From the NCBI GenBank assembly GCA_039819665.1, contig JBCBRM010000026.1:55395-119394 (forward strand): a stretch of DNA of 64,000 nucleotides, read 5' to 3'. Of the stretch, positions 1-8,534 are shown in pieces. The translations under genes and the position numbers were made by a program. The stretch comes from JAWPMV01 sp039819665 (GTDB lineage Bacteria > Bacteroidota > Bacteroidia > J057). The stretch's first letter is position 1. Every line of letters begins with the position of its first letter. Below the pieces are notes generated by a model that worked only from the letters and a program-made list of their open reading frames with translations, was not told the DNA's origin and ran no database searches.

Positions 1-41
1 GTAAAATTTATATATAATTTTTTCTATATAAACATCCAAAA

Positions 42-85
42 GGCTCCATTAGTTCGTATCTTTAGATAGATGGTATAATGGAGCC
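42..85 (+). terminator. Terminator-like inverted repeat before the sigma factor gene
   Basis: A perfect 10-bp inverted repeat (GGCTCCATTA at 42-51 and TAATGGAGCC at 76-85) surrounds a 24-nt loop and is flanked by AAAA on the left and GCTTTT on the right. It ends 18 bases before the GTG start of the sigma factor gene. It could terminate an upstream gene outside the window, or be a leader hairpin or operator for the sigma operon. The sequence alone does not decide. Confidence 0.4.
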
Positions 86-103
86 GCTTTTCGATCCAAT
101 ACC

Positions 104-649
104 GTGTCTAAATCTTCTGCTATCACACCCGACGAAAAAATCATTGAGCTGTTGCAGCGCAATGATCAGAAGGTGATACAGTTGATTTATGAGCGTTATT
201 CACACAATCTTTTCAACATCATCTACCGAGTGGTTAAAAATCAGAGCATGGCTCAGGATGTTTTTCAAGAGGTGATGGTGAAAGTGTGGAAAAAAGGGCA
301 TTATTATGAGCGCAGTAAGGGGAGTTTATATACCTGGCTGGTGAGTGTATGTCGAAATGCAGCCATTGATAAGACCCGATCGCGGGAATTTATAAAAGCA
401 ATGAATACAGCGAGTCCGGAGGAATTTGTGGAAAGGAATGAACACTCAGAGCAGAAGGTAGAGAAACAGGAGCAAGTACAGGAAATGCTCAGGCATTTAC
501 CTGAAAAACAAAAGCTCATCGTGGATATGGCTTATCTTCAGGGGTATACCCAGGAAGAAATTTCGAAGAAATTAGATATTCCTTTGGGCACAGTAAAAAC
601 AAGAATACGTTTAGCACTTAAACATCTGAGAAATATCGTTCAGACGTGA
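104..649 (+). CDS. ECF RNA polymerase sigma factor (sigma-70 family, SigK-like)
   Basis: This 181-aa protein has the two-domain ECF layout. A region 2 stretch (about residues 25-90) carries the aromatic and basic core around NLFNIIYRVVKN and the DVFQEVMVKVWK segment. A region 4 helix-turn-helix (about 125-178) includes GYTQEEISKKLDIPLGTVKT. It should direct RNA polymerase to a small regulon. The start is GTG at 104; no in-frame ATG precedes it. The stop overlaps the next gene by four bases (GTGA), so the sigma factor is translationally coupled to a RskA-type anti-sigma factor, as in SigK/RskA modules. Membership is clear from the motifs; the regulon is unknown. Confidence 0.93.
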   Translation: MSKSSAITPDEKIIELLQRNDQKVIQLIYERYSHNLFNIIYRVVKNQSMAQDVFQEVMVKVWKKGHYYERSKGSLYTWLVSVCRNAAIDKTRSREFIKAMNTASPEEFVERNEHSEQKVEKQEQVQEMLRHLPEKQKLIVDMAYLQGYTQEEISKKLDIPLGTVKTRIRLALKHLRNIVQT

Positions 650-1461
650 ATGTTGAATCATACATAGAATCCGGAGTATTAGAAGCCTATGTGGGCGGCT
701 TTTTATCTGATACCGAAAATAAAGAGGTAGATCAGATGGCCGAGAAATATCCGAAAATCAAAGAGGAAATTGAAAAAATCCAAGAAGCTGTTCGTCTGTA
801 TGCACACCAGAATGAATCAGGTATTCAGCCCCCTTCTCTGGATAGTATAATTATGAATTTGGCAGAGGAAGGGAAAGAGCAAGAGCCGGAAACAAAAATA
901 AAAAGTCCTAATTGGATGTCGTATGCATTAGCGGCGGCGATTAGCTTACTTTTGCTGAGCTCCTTTTTTGCCTACACTCTCTACCAGGACATGCAAGGCT
1001 TACGATCTGAAGTAGCCAGCCTTTCTCAAAGAACTTCAACTCTCGAAGAGGAAAAAGACTATATCACAGAACAATACGCAGCTCTTCGTCAAAATCCTGT
1101 AGTTATAGAGCAGCACCAAAAGATCATTAATGATCCGGCTAGTATCCCGATCATCATGACAGGACTTGAGTCCACCCCAGAATCCAAAGTGCATGTTTTC
1201 TGGCACAGCACCTCCAAAGATGTTTACTTACTCATCGACGACCTCCCTGTGCCTCCCAAAGACCACCAGTATCAATTGTGGGCAATTATTGATGGCGTAT
1301 CTCTGGATGCAGGGATTTTTGACCACCATACCAAAATGCAGAAACTCCGCCATGTCGAAGGCAAGGTGAGTGCTTTTGCCGTTACGCTGGAAGAGGCTGG
1401 CGGAAAGCCAACCCCTAATTTAGATCGCATGTTTGTGAAGGGGGAGTTGAAAGAGGTTTAA
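646..1461 (+). CDS. RskA-type membrane anti-sigma factor
   Basis: The 271-aa product has a cytoplasmic N-terminal part with the short helices usual for an anti-sigma domain, one membrane segment near residues 91-112, a coiled-coil stretch (about 113-150), and a C-terminal extracytoplasmic RskA-like domain. The signature of that domain (DDLPVPPKDHQYQLWAI, then DAGIFD) lies near residues 198-225. It should hold the co-transcribed ECF sigma factor at the membrane until an envelope signal releases it. The start is GTG at 646 inside the sigma stop region (4-base overlap). The signal is not evident from the sequence. Confidence 0.9.
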   Translation: MNVESYIESGVLEAYVGGFLSDTENKEVDQMAEKYPKIKEEIEKIQEAVRLYAHQNESGIQPPSLDSIIMNLAEEGKEQEPETKIKSPNWMSYALAAAISLLLLSSFFAYTLYQDMQGLRSEVASLSQRTSTLEEEKDYITEQYAALRQNPVVIEQHQKIINDPASIPIIMTGLESTPESKVHVFWHSTSKDVYLLIDDLPVPPKDHQYQLWAIIDGVSLDAGIFDHHTKMQKLRHVEGKVSAFAVTLEEAGGKPTPNLDRMFVKGELKEV

Positions 1462-1465
1462 GAAG

Positions 1466-1548
1466 GTGCTAGGGTGTTTGAGTATTAGTGTGCCCGAGTA
1501 GGAATTGTAGATTTTCGCTAATGCCCTAATACACAAACACACTAAAAC
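1466..1548. repeat. Intergenic imperfect palindrome, GTGTT/AACAC class, copy 1
   Basis: The left arm GTGTTTGAGTATTAG (1474-1488) pairs with CTAATACACAAACAC (1526-1540) with one mismatch in 15; looser pairing continues outward. It fills the gap between the convergent anti-sigma gene and dioxygenase gene. The same low-complexity GTGTT/AACAC build recurs at about 10347, 15337, 29254 and 49069. It may act as a bidirectional transcript end. Confidence 0.7.
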
Positions 1549-2345
1549 TTCTCTAAGTAGGCCTTCCTCAATTCTTCTGTAGCTTCAAGCATTTCCTTCT
1601 TGGCAAATCTTTGCGTCAGCATAATCCGCGGTGAATCCAGACTATTCGGAGCGACGGTATGCAGGATTCGTAAATCCATCAAATAGACATCTCCGGGTTC
1701 TCCATGCATTTCGACCACCTGAACACTTACCCCTCTATCGGTTGGGGTTACTTCCATGAGGGATAATCGATTGGGAAATTCTTTGGACCAAAGATCTCGG
1801 AAGAAGGCCTCTCGCTTCAAAACCCCTCTTACCGCTTTGGATTTGAAATTATCCAATGCATCCAAATGACGATGGGAGCCTGCAACGACCAGCGTTCCTC
1901 CACCTCCCGGTCGAACTTCGGCAAGGAAGGTGAACATTTGAATGCCGGGGAGTCCTTTGTTTTTGATCATGGGCATATCTAAATGCCAGGTGGTTGTAGG
2001 AACCTCCCAATTCGATGTATCCGGAACTGAAATCAACGACTGAAATTTCATCCAAGGAATAGCTTCTTCACCCATCAGTTGAGAAATCACCTCCAGCAAT
2101 TCGGGAGTCTGCAGAGATTTGAAAGGTTTGAGGCTCCCTAGCCGTTTATTGAAGACCTTATTGGCTTTGGGGAAAGGAATATCTTTTACGGATTCATAGT
2201 TCCACTTTTCATTTTCGTGGAACTTACTCAGTTTTTCGAGCGCTATTTCCGCTGCCTGATTCGCAATAGCAGCAGGAATGAAATTCTCCAAGCGAAGAAT
2301 ACCTCTCTCGTTGAATTCTTGAATTTGAAGATCGTTTAGCTTCAT
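1542..2345 (-). CDS. Phytanoyl-CoA dioxygenase (PhyH) family oxygenase
   Basis: The 267-aa protein fits the PhyH branch of Fe(II)/2-oxoglutarate oxygenases. The HxD iron-ligand motif is visible in TTTWHLDMPMIKN, the distal His in DLRILHTVAPN, and a following Arg (SPRIMLTQRF) would bind 2-oxoglutarate. The N-terminus (LNDLQIQEFNERGILRLENF) is the usual opening of the family. Such enzymes hydroxylate small molecules or lipids; the substrate here cannot be told. The gene is convergent with the anti-sigma gene, and its start codon lies within about 25 bases of recognisable IS256 transposase remnant, so the original promoter may have been displaced. Confidence 0.88.
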   Translation of the reverse strand: MKLNDLQIQEFNERGILRLENFIPAAIANQAAEIALEKLSKFHENEKWNYESVKDIPFPKANKVFNKRLGSLKPFKSLQTPELLEVISQLMGEEAIPWMKFQSLISVPDTSNWEVPTTTWHLDMPMIKNKGLPGIQMFTFLAEVRPGGGGTLVVAGSHRHLDALDNFKSKAVRGVLKREAFFRDLWSKEFPNRLSLMEVTPTDRGVSVQVVEMHGEPGDVYLMDLRILHTVAPNSLDSPRIMLTQRFAKKEMLEATEELRKAYLEKF

Positions 2346-2356
2346 GGCTAAAGGGA

Positions 2357-2659
2357 TTTATAGAGCTCAAACAATCCTGTCAAGATTGGGAGGATCTGAT
2401 GGCATTAATGGACTTCTCTCAGGATCTAAGAAAAATGATTTATACAACCAATCCGGTAGAAAATCTACATAGAATCCTAAGAAAAGTAGTTAAATCAAAG
2501 GGGGCTTGGATTAGTGAAAGGGCCTGGATAAAACAGCCCTATCTAGCACTGATGCAAAATCAAAAATCCTGGAAAAGATAAGCATATAGATGGAAAACAA
2601 TACAAGAACAGCTTGAATTTAAATTTGGAAACAGATTCCCTAAATTTCTTGATAATTGA
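2357..2659 (+). pseudogene. IS256-family transposase, 3' remnant with an internal stop
   Basis: Read in one frame, 2357-2659 encodes the C-terminal part of an IS256/mutator-type transposase: a Trp-Asp linker, DFSQDLRKMIYTTNPVENLH, then LRKVVKSKGAW, and after the stop codon TAA at 2579-2581 the same frame continues with AYRWKTIQEQLEFKFGNRF and ends at TGA 2657-2659. The N-terminal and catalytic DDE parts are missing. It is a dead, truncated copy with at least one nonsense mutation, lying directly upstream of the divergent dioxygenase start. The family call rests on the IYTTNPVE and LRKVxKSKGAW signatures. Confidence 0.85.
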
Positions 2660-2660
2660 G

Positions 2661-2686
2661 TTTGACACACTTTTCTGGATAGTCCC
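2661..2686 (+). mobile_element. Probable right end of the decayed IS256-family element
   Basis: Just after the transposase stop lies TTTGACACACTTTTCTGGAT followed by AGTCCC, which resembles the terminal inverted repeats of Bacteroidota IS256-type elements as I remember them. No matching left end is present in the window, which agrees with the 5' part of the element having been deleted. From 2687 to the fasciclin gene at 2857 the DNA is AT-rich and I see nothing else definable. Confidence 0.5.
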
Positions 2687-2856
2687 GTATTTAATATGAA
2701 AAACGAACTACAACACTAAAACACAACATCACATTTTATACCCCTCTAAATCAGCCGGTTACATTTTTTGTTTAACTTTTCTTCAACAAAAAGATCTAAA
2801 CGCTTAAGCTACTTCGTAGTTCTGGTACAATTTCATTTTTTATCAACAACACTATT

Positions 2857-3432
2857 ATGAAAAGTAGCCAAGTAATCAAATTGATCGTTAGCGGAATATT
2901 CATCGCAAGTATCAGCCTAAGCCTCGGATTTGGACAGTGCAGCAGCAAGTCAAGCAACAAAAATGTCCACAGAACGAGCTACAAAACTTCCTACAGAAGC
3001 CCAGCGAAATCTGCCCATGAAAGAGACCTGGTAGGAATCGCCGCTTCCAGAAAAGATCTTTCTACTTTGGTAGCTGCCGTGAAAGCTGCCGGCCTGGTAG
3101 AAACCCTCAAAGGAAAAGGACCTTTCACCGTCTTTGCCCCAACCAACTCTGCCTTTGCCGCTTTGCCTGAAGGAACCGTAGAAATGCTCCTCAAGCCTGA
3201 GAACAAAGACAAGCTTATCAAAGTACTGACTTACCACGTAGTTCCTGGTCGTATCGAAGCCAACGATCTAAGCAATGGAAATGTAACAACTGCTGAGGGA
3301 GGAAAAATCAAAATAGACCTAAGTACAGATGCAGTTAAGATCAATGATGCCATAGTTACCTCTGCGAATAAAAGAGCAGTAAACGGAGTAGTTCACATCA
3401 TCGACCGCGTATTGATCCCTGCTGATTTGTAA
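2857..3432 (+). CDS. Secreted fasciclin (FAS1) domain protein
   Basis: The 191-aa product begins with a signal sequence (about residues 1-26, a hydrophobic stretch ending FGQC, possibly a lipobox). A short basic, Ser/Lys-rich linker follows, then one FAS1 domain (about 52-190). The two conserved FAS1 boxes are visible: GKGPFTVFAPTNSAFAAL near residue 88 and VVHIIDRVLIP at the end, with the YHVVPG motif in the middle. FAS1 proteins act in surface adhesion; the ligand here is unknown. The gene stands alone and ends at a strong hairpin shared with the convergent penicillin-binding protein gene. Confidence 0.95.
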   Translation: MKSSQVIKLIVSGIFIASISLSLGFGQCSSKSSNKNVHRTSYKTSYRSPAKSAHERDLVGIAASRKDLSTLVAAVKAAGLVETLKGKGPFTVFAPTNSAFAALPEGTVEMLLKPENKDKLIKVLTYHVVPGRIEANDLSNGNVTTAEGGKIKIDLSTDAVKINDAIVTSANKRAVNGVVHIIDRVLIPADL

Positions 3433-3466
3433 GAAAAAATGTGTAGGTAGATTAGTTCAAAAAATG

Positions 3467-3493
3467 AAAGGCGCAGATTAAATCTGCGCCTTT
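3467..3493. terminator. Bidirectional terminator hairpin
   Basis: A perfect inverted repeat, AAAGGCGCAGATT (3467-3479) and AATCTGCGCCTTT (3481-3493), lies between the convergent fasciclin gene and the penicillin-binding protein gene. The stem is GC-rich in the middle and edged by A and T runs on both sides, so it can end transcripts from either direction. Confidence 0.85.
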
Positions 3494-3501
3494 CCTATGT
3501 T

Positions 3502-5907
3502 TTAGTCTCTATAATTCCTTTTAAATCGGCTATTCTTTTTTCTTCTCCTTCTCCTCTCCTCACGATCCATCTTCTTCTGCATCTTGCGCTCCATATTTCG
3601 GATCTGTCTTTCCATCCTTCTTTGCTTGAGAATAAGGAAAAACTCTTCCAAACCTTCTCCTGGAGCCTGATCCCTAAACATATCACAATCCATAGAATTA
3701 AGCGAGGAGGCTCCGGGATCTTGAAATCTGGTGTTTCTGTGTTTAGTGTAGAGCTTATAATAGCGCTGCATAAACTTCCCATAAATGGGCAAAGCAGTAT
3801 TCGCTCCCTGTCCCAGACTCAATGAGCGGAACCGAACCTTGCGCGTTTCTCCACCTACCCAGGCACCTGCTACCAGAGTAGGAGTAATTCCAATAAACCA
3901 ACCATCCGTTTGATCCTGTGTAGTCCCGGTCTTTCCTCCGATTTGATTGGTCAGACCATAGCGTGTTCTCAATCTTTGCCCAGTCCCATTATTTACTACG
4001 GATCGTAACATATAATTCATCATGTCAGCCGTGTTGGCATCAATGACACGCTCCCTTTCCGGTTTATCCGGCCACTCAACGATCACGTTTCCTTGGGCAT
4101 CCTCCACTTTTTTGATAAGCACAGGTTTAGTTCGCAATCCCCGATTGGCAAAAACCGAATAGGCAGAGAGCATTTCTCTGAGGCTCAATTCAGCGGTACC
4201 AAGCACCATACTTGGAGCTTTCGGAATATCAGAATCAAAGCCAAATTTATTAACAAATCGGTGAGCATCTTCCACTCCAACTTTATTCATCACTGCTGCA
4301 GAAACCGTATTGACAGACTTGGTCAGGCCTCCCTGCATAGAATAATATCCCTCATACTTTCCGTCCGCATTTCCTGGCGACCAGTTTTCATAATCTTCAT
4401 ACACTACCTGCTGATTCTCGATATACTCACAGGGATCCATTCCTTTCGCCAAAGCTGCTGTATATACAAATGGCTTAAAAGTCGATCCTACTTGACGGCG
4501 CGATAGCACATGGTCGTATTTAAATTCTTTGAAATTGATGCCACCTACCCAGGCTTTTACATAACCATTGCGGGGATTCATAGCCATAAAACCCGCATGC
4601 AAATACGCCTGATGAAGCTTTATGGAATCTATGGGGCGAATTTCCTTTTCGACCATGCCTTCCCAAGTCCAGTATTTTATGTTGGTTGGAGTTTGAAAAT
4701 GCTCCAGAATCTGGGCTTCTGTCATACCCGCTTCTTTACGATATTTATATCGATCCGTCTGCCGCATAGCCTTGAGAATCTGCGGATCTTCATCTCTAAA
4801 AATAGTTCTTCCCTTCCAGTGCTTATCAAACGTCTTTTGCAGTTCCTTTAAATGAGAAGCAATGGATTCTTCGGCATAGCGCTGTAAACGAGAATCTATA
4901 GTTGTATAGATTTTCAGTCCGTCGGTATATACATTATATTTCCTGCCCTCCGGTCCAGGGTTATCGCGAAAATAGGCTTTGAGTTCTTCGGCTACCTGCT
5001 GACGAAAATAAGGTGCAGGACCTTCCAATAAGGTTACTTTATTATAGTCCAGCTCCAGCGGAAGTTCTTTTAGCGAGTCTGCTACGGCCTCAGAGAGGTA
5101 TTCATAACGTGCCATCTGCTCCAGCACAACATTTCTTCTTTCCGTAGATCGAAGCGGATTCCTTCGGGGATTATAAGCCGTGGTGGCCTTTAGCATACCC
5201 ACCAATAGAGCTCCATCCTCAATAGAAATATCTTTCGCATTGGTATTGAAAAAACGTTGAGCAGCCGCGTCTATGCCATAGACTTTTTCCCCGAAAGGAA
5301 CTGTATTCAGATATAGAGCCAGAATCTCATCCTTGCTATAATTCTTTTCCAGTCGTTTGGCGATGATCATCTCCTTGAACTTTGCAACGGGCAAGCTCAG
5401 GATACTAAAGTCTTCTCTCGGGAAGAGGTTTTTCGCCAATTGCTGAGAAATGGTACTTCCTCCTCCTGAACTTTTATCCCCTAGCAAAATTGATTTAAAA
5501 GCTACCCGAAACATACTACGGGTATCAATTCCGGCATGCTCATAAAATCGGGCATCCTCTGTCGCTACCAAGGCGTGAAGGAGATCAGGGGATATATTTT
5601 CAAAAGCTACATTGCTCCTGTTTTCGATATAGTATTTCCCCAACATCTTTCCGTCTGCAGAATATATCTCAGAAGAATTATGATGGCGAATATTGGCAAG
5701 TTTATCGGCTTTAGGAATTTCGCCAAATGCCCCAAAGTAAACCAAAAGAAAAAGGAGCAATACAAAGGCTACTCCTGCTCCCATTACAATAAGGGAGATT
5801 TTTCCGGTCTTGCGTACACGGGGATCCTCAAAAAATGCCTGAAATTTATCTTTGAGTGTATCTGGCGAGGTGGAATCTGTGGTGCTATGTTGAAAATCTT
5901 CCATCAT
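3502..5907 (-). CDS. Class A penicillin-binding protein (transglycosylase/transpeptidase, PBP1A type)
   Basis: This 801-aa bifunctional enzyme polymerises glycan strands and cross-links peptidoglycan in the periplasm. It has a membrane anchor at about residues 37-60, then a GT51 domain with the EDARFYEHAGID motif and the GGSTISQQLAKN motif. The transpeptidase domain has the nucleophile in GSTFKPF, the SxN motif in SVNTV and KTGTTQDQTDGWF as the KTG box. The very C-terminus is a highly basic Arg/Lys-rich tail. MiaE-like gene 5912-6484 lies four bases upstream on the same strand, so the two are probably co-transcribed. Length is normal for the family. Confidence 0.96.
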   Translation of the reverse strand: MMEDFQHSTTDSTSPDTLKDKFQAFFEDPRVRKTGKISLIVMGAGVAFVLLLFLLVYFGAFGEIPKADKLANIRHHNSSEIYSADGKMLGKYYIENRSNVAFENISPDLLHALVATEDARFYEHAGIDTRSMFRVAFKSILLGDKSSGGGSTISQQLAKNLFPREDFSILSLPVAKFKEMIIAKRLEKNYSKDEILALYLNTVPFGEKVYGIDAAAQRFFNTNAKDISIEDGALLVGMLKATTAYNPRRNPLRSTERRNVVLEQMARYEYLSEAVADSLKELPLELDYNKVTLLEGPAPYFRQQVAEELKAYFRDNPGPEGRKYNVYTDGLKIYTTIDSRLQRYAEESIASHLKELQKTFDKHWKGRTIFRDEDPQILKAMRQTDRYKYRKEAGMTEAQILEHFQTPTNIKYWTWEGMVEKEIRPIDSIKLHQAYLHAGFMAMNPRNGYVKAWVGGINFKEFKYDHVLSRRQVGSTFKPFVYTAALAKGMDPCEYIENQQVVYEDYENWSPGNADGKYEGYYSMQGGLTKSVNTVSAAVMNKVGVEDAHRFVNKFGFDSDIPKAPSMVLGTAELSLREMLSAYSVFANRGLRTKPVLIKKVEDAQGNVIVEWPDKPERERVIDANTADMMNYMLRSVVNNGTGQRLRTRYGLTNQIGGKTGTTQDQTDGWFIGITPTLVAGAWVGGETRKVRFRSLSLGQGANTALPIYGKFMQRYYKLYTKHRNTRFQDPGASSLNSMDCDMFRDQAPGEGLEEFFLILKQRRMERQIRNMERKMQKKMDREERRRRRKKNSRFKRNYRD

Positions 5908-5911
5908 TCAA

Positions 5912-6484
5912 CTATCCGTGAATGGCTTCGCTTTTCCCATACCTGCTAATTACTTCACCCTCATACTCGAGAAAAGCTTCCCAGCGTTTATCTACGTCCA
6001 CATTGGGGCAAAGTTGCTTAGCGAGCTTGATGAAAAGCGTATAATGTCTAGCCTCAGAGACCATGAGGTCGTAATAGAAATCTGCCAATTCTTTGTCATC
6101 GATATTTTCAGACAAAACTTTGAAGCGTTCGCAACTACGAGCCTCAATCATTGCTGCAAAGAGCAATTTATCTGCCAGGCTCTCCTCCCTTCCTTTCCCT
6201 TTCACTCGAATAAATTTCACCAATTCATTCACATAGGAATCTTTTCGCTCCGGTCCCAGGGTAAACCCTCGTTTCTGAATTTGCTGATGAACCATGCGGA
6301 AATGACTCATTTCTTCCTGCGCCAAATCCGACATCTGAGTCACTAAATCTTCATGCATAGGATATTGTACAATAAGCGAAATAGCAGATGAAGCCGCCTT
6401 TTGCTCACACCAGGCATGGTCCGTCAGGATTTCCTCGATATTACTCTCTGCTATATTCTTTACCCACAAAGGGTCGGTTTTCAT
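5912..6484 (-). CDS. miaE: tRNA-(ms2io6A)-hydroxylase MiaE-like diiron protein
   Basis: The 190-aa protein carries the carboxylate-bridged diiron motifs of MiaE: a Glu in DHAWCEQKAASS, ExxH in QEEMSHFRMVH, a second Glu in MIEARSCERF and ExxH in SEARHYTLF. MiaE hydroxylates the isopentenyl group of modified adenosine 37 in tRNA using oxygen. A start at 6499 is possible, but the ATG at 6484 has a GAGG sequence six bases ahead of it, and I prefer that. It is followed after four bases by the penicillin-binding protein gene. No MiaA or MiaB gene is in the window, so the substrate is assumed from the family. Confidence 0.87.
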   Translation of the reverse strand: MKTDPLWVKNIAESNIEEILTDHAWCEQKAASSAISLIVQYPMHEDLVTQMSDLAQEEMSHFRMVHQQIQKRGFTLGPERKDSYVNELVKFIRVKGKGREESLADKLLFAAMIEARSCERFKVLSENIDDKELADFYYDLMVSEARHYTLFIKLAKQLCPNVDVDKRWEAFLEYEGEVISRYGKSEAIHG

Positions 6485-6623
6485 TTTTAACCTCAGCATC
6501 TTATCAGAATTTTAAATGAGTCTGCAAGTTACGAAAACAAGCAGAATAGACCTTAGGGAATAATTTGGAGAATGATTAACTTATTAAAAGAGGAGAAGGG
6601 TAAGGGAAGTAAAAATACAGAAT

Positions 6624-6762
6624 AAGGAATGGAGAAGTGAGAAGGGGATCGGAGGGAAGTATAAATTCAAGTATTAAGTGCAAATTCATTTTTTTTTCTG
6701 TATCAAATAAGACTTCTCCTTTCTCAATTCCTTGTTCCTTGTTCCTTGTTCTTCAATCATTC
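6624..6762. repeat. Imperfect palindrome with TTCCTTG heptad repeats
   Basis: AAGGAATGGAGAAGTGAGAAG (6624-6644, 21 bases) pairs with CTTCTCCTTTCTCAATTCCTT at 6713-6733 with three mismatches. The right arm runs into three tandem copies of TTCCTTG followed by TTCTT. It sits in the divergent gap between the miaE-like gene and the exported protein gene at 6776. The left side is purine-rich and the right side pyrimidine-rich. Confidence 0.6.
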
Positions 6763-6775
6763 TCAGCTCATCAAC

Positions 6776-8296
6776 ATGCACAGGAAAACACATTTAAGCA
6801 TTTTACTCATACTTCTCCCGCTACTTAGCATAGGGCAAAGTTGGAAACGTATTCCCGGAGAAGTAAAGGGCCGCCGAACTGGAAGAGGAATCCCTTATGC
6901 CCAGGTGCGAATTCTCAATAGTTCTATCGGAGTAATCACCAATTTTTCTGGTGAATTTCGAATCAGCATACCGGAACGGCATTTCAATGATACTCTTCGA
7001 ATTTCATCTATTGGTTACCAAAGCAAGGATATTTCTATTCAAACTTTGCTGGATTCAATTTTTCTCAGTGTTTCTCTAGGGGAAAGGATATACAGCCTTG
7101 AAGAGATAGCAATTAAGGAGAAAAGAGGAAAAGAATTACATCCAGAGGAAATCGTAAGAAGGGCTGTCAATCGTGTAAAAAGAAATCTACCGGATGAAGA
7201 AATGATGCTCAAAGGTTTTTATAGGGATTATTTGCTTAAAGGGGGAGAATATATCAACCTGATGGAGGCCGCTCTGAAAGTCTATGATAAAGGTATCCAA
7301 ACCTATGACCATAAAAAGACCCAAATAGAGCTTGAGCAATTTCGTTTCAGGCAGGATATTCAAATAGATACTTTTCAAAGTGGTTCTTATGCCTCTGGTG
7401 AGAAAAAGATCCCAGAAATGGAGATGAATTATGCTGGTCAAAATGAATTTTCTATTCTTCGCCTGCATGATCCAATTCGTAATTTTAAGCATCCTTCCTT
7501 TGCCTTTGTCTTTATCACCAATAAGTACTTTTTAGCCTATCACAATTTTAAACTGGATTCCTTAATCATCCAGGACGAAAATTTTTTATATGCGATTTCT
7601 TTTGATCTCATTGATGATCCTTTCTATAAGCATATCATTGAAGGCAAGCTATTTATCCGTGCTTCGGATTTTGCGATCCTGAAGTTTTCTTACACCAATT
7701 TCTTTATGCCAGAGGAAGAGGAAGAAGGAGTCCGCTATGAAGTTTTGGTGGAATATCAGGATTTTCAAGACAGGATGGTTTTGAAATATATTTCTATGAA
7801 CAACTATCTCAATGCGCGAAGTGGAAATCCAACTTTTAGAATTGATACCATAATCGCTGATACTTCCGCCAATAGGCTTATCCTTCGATTCAATAAACCT
7901 CTTGATTTTCGAAGTTCAGGCAATCCTAAAAGTTACAAAGTCTGGATAGACGGCAACAGGTATAAAGTTGAAAGGGTCATTCATAATGCTCCTGATGAGG
8001 TTAGCATTCCCTTTAAGAAAAAGCTACACATAAGCAGCCCGGATCAAATTCAATTGGAAACTGGCAATATCCTCTCATCTTATGGCGAGATACTCAATGT
8101 TTATCCCACTGCATCTATGTATCAGTATCGGGAATTTTTTGTCAATGAAGTGGAGATAGGGGAGTGGAAGGAAGGAGAAAGAGTCTTTATGAATAAAGAG
8201 TTACCTCTTTATCGGAGCGAAATTGAAGCTATTCCCGGTTTCTGGGAAAATTATAATATGGTACTGAGTCAGCCTTTGAAGAAGTTGGAGAGGTAA
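6776..8296 (+). CDS. Exported carboxypeptidase-regulatory-like domain protein
   Basis: The 506-aa product starts at the ATG at 6776, which gives a proper signal peptide (MHRKTHLSI plus a Leu-rich core ending LLSIGQS); an ATG 30 bases upstream would bury it. Residues about 25-105 form a CarboxypepD_reg-like beta-sandwich: GEVKGRRTGRGIPYAQV, then GVITNFSGEFRISIP and DTLRISSIGYQ. The remainder resembles a class of Bacteroidota surface proteins with an EEIVRRAVNRVKRN segment after the beta-sandwich. It is probably an outer-membrane or periplasmic protein related to TonB-dependent uptake, but no partner lies next to it. Confidence 0.8.
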   Translation: MHRKTHLSILLILLPLLSIGQSWKRIPGEVKGRRTGRGIPYAQVRILNSSIGVITNFSGEFRISIPERHFNDTLRISSIGYQSKDISIQTLLDSIFLSVSLGERIYSLEEIAIKEKRGKELHPEEIVRRAVNRVKRNLPDEEMMLKGFYRDYLLKGGEYINLMEAALKVYDKGIQTYDHKKTQIELEQFRFRQDIQIDTFQSGSYASGEKKIPEMEMNYAGQNEFSILRLHDPIRNFKHPSFAFVFITNKYFLAYHNFKLDSLIIQDENFLYAISFDLIDDPFYKHIIEGKLFIRASDFAILKFSYTNFFMPEEEEEGVRYEVLVEYQDFQDRMVLKYISMNNYLNARSGNPTFRIDTIIADTSANRLILRFNKPLDFRSSGNPKSYKVWIDGNRYKVERVIHNAPDEVSIPFKKKLHISSPDQIQLETGNILSSYGEILNVYPTASMYQYREFFVNEVEIGEWKEGERVFMNKELPLYRSEIEAIPGFWENYNMVLSQPLKKLER

Positions 8297-8317
8297 GCCC
8301 ATACAAACACAATTCGT

Positions 8318-8454
8318 GTCATTTCGAGCCCTGTCGAGGAACCTAAATCAAGTAACAAAGAATATCAATCGAAAACATGAATGGCATAGCCTCAATAAAT
8401 AATTTCAGGCCCCTCCGCTTTGGTCGGGGCGACACTGCTTTCGCTCAGGATGAC
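8318..8454. repeat. Dispersed GTCAT-ended intergenic palindrome, copy 1
   Basis: The element starts GTCATTTCGAGCCCTGTCGA and ends, on the other strand, GTCATCCTGAGCGAAAGC. An inner hairpin pairs GCCCC with GGGGC around 8409-8430. It resembles elements at 22868-22962, 22987-23074 and 52090-52184. It fills the convergent gap between the exported protein gene and the DUF937 gene. Confidence 0.65.
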
Positions 8455-8470
8455 TCAGATTTTTTAGCCC

Positions 8471-8497
8471 AAAAAAATGCCGGGCACTAGGCCCGGC
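8471..8497 (-). terminator. Intrinsic terminator of the DUF937 gene
   Basis: On the minus strand a perfect 7-bp GC stem (GCCGGGC at 8479-8485 and GCCCGGC at 8491-8497, loop ACTAG) is followed by seven U residues (A7 at 8471-8477 on the plus strand). This is a standard rho-independent terminator 38 bases past the DUF937 stop codon. Confidence 0.85.
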
Positions 8498-8534
8498 TGC
8501 ATTCGAGTGAATATTGAAATATATAATTTCCTTA

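Noticed and set aside
6728..6755. Tandem TTCCTTG as a possible CRISPR-like array
   Set aside because: Units are seven bases with no spacers, and there are no cas genes.
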